Part shown: positions 61,503 through 64,000 of the stretch, one piece after another
Layout of the letters: the number at the start of each line of letters is the position of its first letter
Numbering within the stretch: position 1 is the stretch's first letter
Assembly (NCBI GenBank): GCA_965249175.1
Contig: OZ252227.1
Location: 248,001-312,000 of the forward strand
DNA from: CAZYFH01 sp965249175
Lineage (GTDB): Bacteria; Acidobacteriota; Vicinamibacteria; Vicinamibacterales; UBA8438
Length of the DNA stretch: 64,000 bases
Direction: 5' to 3'
The notes under the pieces: model-generated
Seen by the model: the letters and a program-made list of their open reading frames with translations, nothing else
The model's database searches: none
What the model was told of the DNA's origin: nothing
Translations under genes and position numbers: made by a program

Positions 61503-64000
61503 CTACTCCGCGTTCAGCGTTGCCAGCGGGTCAGCCGTCGCGGCGCGGCGGCACGGTAGCAGGCACGCGACCAGGGCGACTACGGCGAGCACCAGGACGA
61601 TGGTGGCGAAGACGGCCGGATCGGTCGGACCGACGCCGACCAACAGGCCCGCCATGAATCGGGTCAGTGCGAACGACACCAGAAGCCCCAGACCGATCCC
61701 TGCAACAGTCAAGGTGATTCCCTGCCGGATCGCGAGCCTGACGATGTCGCCGGCCCGAGCGCCGAGTGCGGCGCGGATCCCGAACTCCTGCTGGCGTTGA
61801 CCGACCGAGTACGAGACCAGCGCGAAGATGCCAACCGCCGCAAGCAACAGCCCGAGCCCGCCGAAGGCGCCGACGGTGAACGCCCCCATCCGGAAAACGA
61901 TTAGGGCGTTGCCGGCATTCAGATGGTCCCGTATCGTCAGCAGATCGAAGACCGCCAACGTCGGGTCGCTCTGAGCCACGGCGGCGCGCGCGTCCGGCGC
62001 GACCGGGCCCGGGTCACCGTCGGTATACACGTGCAGGGTGGCGGTGCTCTGGTACTCCTGCTCGAACGGGAAGTAGACGTACGGGCGCGGCTGGGTGATC
62101 GGGATCATGAAGAGGGCGTCCTCGGCGACGCCGATCACCTCGACCGGGGCACCGTAGCCATCGCCGGTGTCTGCCCGGACCTGCCGGCCGATGGGATCCA
62201 GGCCCGGCCAGAGCCGCTCGGCGGCCGTGCGGTTGATGACCGCGACCCGCCGACCGCCCTCCTGATCGTCGTCGTCGAAGCCGCGCCCGCGCAGGATCGC
62301 GGTGTCCACCGTGCGGAAATAGTCCGCGCCGACGTAGTTGAACGCCATGACCGCCGGCTTTTCTATCGTCGTCGCCGTGCGATCCTCTGAGACGAAGTTC
62401 GTCAGCAACGTCCCGCTGCTGAAGGGGACATACCGCGCCCAGCTCACGGAACGGACGCGGGGGAGACGCTCGACTGCCGTCGCGATTTCCCGGTAGACGG
62501 CGCGCCCGCGCGGCTCGTCGTAGCCCTGGGTGATGTGGTCGATCGACAAGAGCAGGAGGTTGTCGGTGCGGAAGCCGTAGTCCATCTGCTCGGCGCTCCG
62601 GAGGCTCTGGATGAATAGCCCCGAACAGACCAGCAAGAAGAGCGAGACGGCGACCTGCGCGACGACGAGCACGCCGCGGGCGCGCTGCCGCCCCGGGGAA
62701 TCGACCGCGCCGCGGCCGCCCTCCTTGAGCCGCGCGGCCAGGTCGGCCCGCGCCGACTGAAACGCTGGGCTCACGCCGGCGAGGACGCCCGTGACGATCG
62801 CCGTCACCGCGGTGAAAGCGAGTACCCGCCAGTCGAGACTGACGTCGAAGCGGATCGGCACGTCCGCCGCAAACCGGATGCTGCCGAGCAGTCGCGACAC
62901 CCAGAGCGCGACCACGACGCCGACCGCGCCTCCCAGAAGCGAGAGCAGCAGGCTTTCGCCGAGCAGCTGCGCGAGGAGCCGCCCCCGGCCCGCCCCGAGC
63001 GCGGCGCGGAGGGCCATCTCCCGCGTGCGCGCCACACCTCGTGCGATCAACAACCCGGCGACGTTGGCGCAGGCGAGGAGGAGCACCAGCCCCGCCAGCC
63101 CCATCATCACCGTCCCGATCAGCGGCGTCAGCGACGCGGTTGCTGGCTCTGGACGGGAGCGGGACTCCAAGAGCACCAGATACTCGGAATTCTCGTGCGT
63201 GCGCGGGTACGCGACCGCCATCCTCGCCGCCTGCACCCGCATCGCCACCTGTGCGTCGGCGACCGAGACAGCCTCCGCCAGCCGGCCGATCACGGACACC
63301 GCTTCGGCCGCGCGCAGGGTGAGCGTCCCGGCCTGATCTGGACGCAGGCGCTCGAGTGAGGTCAGCGGCGCGAACGCGTCGACGTCGAAGAGGGTGTGCG
63401 TGCCGTGGAAGCCCTCCTTGGTGACGCCGATGATCGTTGAGGGCTGCCCGTTTAGCTGAACCGTGCGACCCACGACGCCGGGGTCACCGCCGAAGCGCCG
63501 CTGCCAGGCCCCGTAGGAGAGGACGAGCACCGGAACGTCCCCGTAAGGGGAATCCTCCTCTGGCAAGAAGGTGCGGCCAACGGCGACGTCGACTCCGAGG
63601 CCGGAAAAGTAATTGCCGCTCACCATGCCGATCCAGGTTCGCTCGGCACCCTCGGTCGTCCCGAGACTCGCAGCCGCGAAGGTGTAGGCCATCAGGTCGG
63701 AGAACTCGGCCACTTGCGTGCGGAGGTCCAGGTAGTCGATGTAGGACATGCCGTGCGGGAACTCGAGGTGGTCGTCGACCTTACTGACCGTGACGAGCTC
63801 CTCTGGGGCACGGACCGGCAGCGGGCGGAGAAGCATGGCGTTGACGACGCTGAAGATGGCGGAGTTGACGCCGATGCCGAGGGCGAGGGTCAGGACCGCC
63901 GCGAGGGTGAAGCCGGGCGACTTACGCAACATCCGGGCACCGAACCGGAGGTCGGACCAGAGATACTGAAACCATGGCCAGATCCACACGTCGCGGACTT
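61503..64000 (-). CDS. ADOP-type ABC transporter permease, partial
   Basis: The frame runs off the right edge with no stop before it (VRDVWIWPWFQYLWSDLRFG), so the true N-terminus lies outside; at least 832 residues are visible. Signature of the acidobacterial duplicated orphan permease family: LRFGARMLRKSPGFTLAAVL, LTLALGIGVNSAIFSVVNA, PEELVTVS, a periplasmic MacB-type region with FSGLGVDVAVGRTFLPEED, AGLVLLLACANVAGLLIARG, and a second FtsX-like half near the C-terminus ending RAATADPLATLNAE. Exports or transduces unknown substrates. Confidence 0.92.
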   Translation of the reverse strand, partial: VRDVWIWPWFQYLWSDLRFGARMLRKSPGFTLAAVLTLALGIGVNSAIFSVVNAMLLRPLPVRAPEELVTVSKVDDHLEFPHGMSYIDYLDLRTQVAEFSDLMAYTFAAASLGTTEGAERTWIGMVSGNYFSGLGVDVAVGRTFLPEEDSPYGDVPVLVLSYGAWQRRFGGDPGVVGRTVQLNGQPSTIIGVTKEGFHGTHTLFDVDAFAPLTSLERLRPDQAGTLTLRAAEAVSVIGRLAEAVSVADAQVAMRVQAARMAVAYPRTHENSEYLVLLESRSRPEPATASLTPLIGTVMMGLAGLVLLLACANVAGLLIARGVARTREMALRAALGAGRGRLLAQLLGESLLLSLLGGAVGVVVALWVSRLLGSIRFAADVPIRFDVSLDWRVLAFTAVTAIVTGVLAGVSPAFQSARADLAARLKEGGRGAVDSPGRQRARGVLVVAQVAVSLFLLVCSGLFIQSLRSAEQMDYGFRTDNLLLLSIDHITQGYDEPRGRAVYREIATAVERLPRVRSVSWARYVPFSSGTLLTNFVSEDRTATTIEKPAVMAFNYVGADYFRTVDTAILRGRGFDDDDQEGGRRVAVINRTAAERLWPGLDPIGRQVRADTGDGYGAPVEVIGVAEDALFMIPITQPRPYVYFPFEQEYQSTATLHVYTDGDPGPVAPDARAAVAQSDPTLAVFDLLTIRDHLNAGNALIVFRMGAFTVGAFGGLGLLLAAVGIFALVSYSVGQRQQEFGIRAALGARAGDIVRLAIRQGITLTVAGIGLGLLVSFALTRFMAGLLVGVGPTDPAVFATIVLVLAVVALVACLLPCRRAATADPLATLNAE

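Overview
The window is GC-rich and gene-dense on both strands. It looks like a chromosome segment of an acidobacterium, possibly the Vicinamibacteria (subgroup 6). That is an inference from gene content: an ADOP-type ABC permease at the right end, a winged-helix/TolB-like/TPR regulator, a Ser/Thr kinase with a membrane N-terminus, and two copies of an exported family with a WGxPDLQGxW signature. No rRNA, CRISPR array or complete tRNA was seen.

1-36 kb is mostly housekeeping and exported-protein genes: a fused accDA carboxyltransferase (cut by the left edge), YggT, SixA, PhoD with a metallo-beta-lactamase-fold hydrolase, an M29-like peptidase, VapBC, ProC, three cation/proton antiporters, VOC, PAP2 and MOP-type membrane proteins, and a divergent pair formed by a winged-helix/TPR regulator and a MocR regulator. 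At 28.4-32.5 kb lies a compact locus (porin, two FMN-binding proteins, DUF4405 membrane protein, ApbE flavin transferase) read as an envelope flavin-based electron-transfer system. Its divergent promoter region carries two nearly identical dyads. 34.6-41.1 kb holds NhaC, a PAS hybrid histidine kinase, a Ser/Thr kinase and an exported bicupin. 41.2-43.2 kb is a group II intron with its reverse transcriptase. 43.4-48.6 kb resumes ordinary genes (CFA synthase, PQQ-propeller protein, methyltransferase).

48.6-58.4 kb is an accessory region full of mobile DNA and broken genes: an integron-type gene cassette carrying a GNAT acetyltransferase, two further copies of a CTAG-targeting IS in direct orientation around a 4.2 kb segment with a frameshifted tyrosine integrase, a tRNA-like remnant, PIN and membrane-gene relics, and an IS256-family element with a perfect 8 bp target duplication. 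58.5-64 kb returns to chromosomal genes (V8-like protease, cyclase-family hydrolase, ADOP permease running off the right edge).

The most informative points are: the first IS copy sits inside a phosphofructokinase gene whose frame is restored exactly when the IS and one CTAG are removed, so CTAG is the target duplication and supplies the transposase stop codon; a 166 bp MITE shares that IS's ends; an integron cassette lies far from any visible integron integrase; and the flavin locus has its own paired operator-like dyads. All calls are from reading the sequence; no database search was run.
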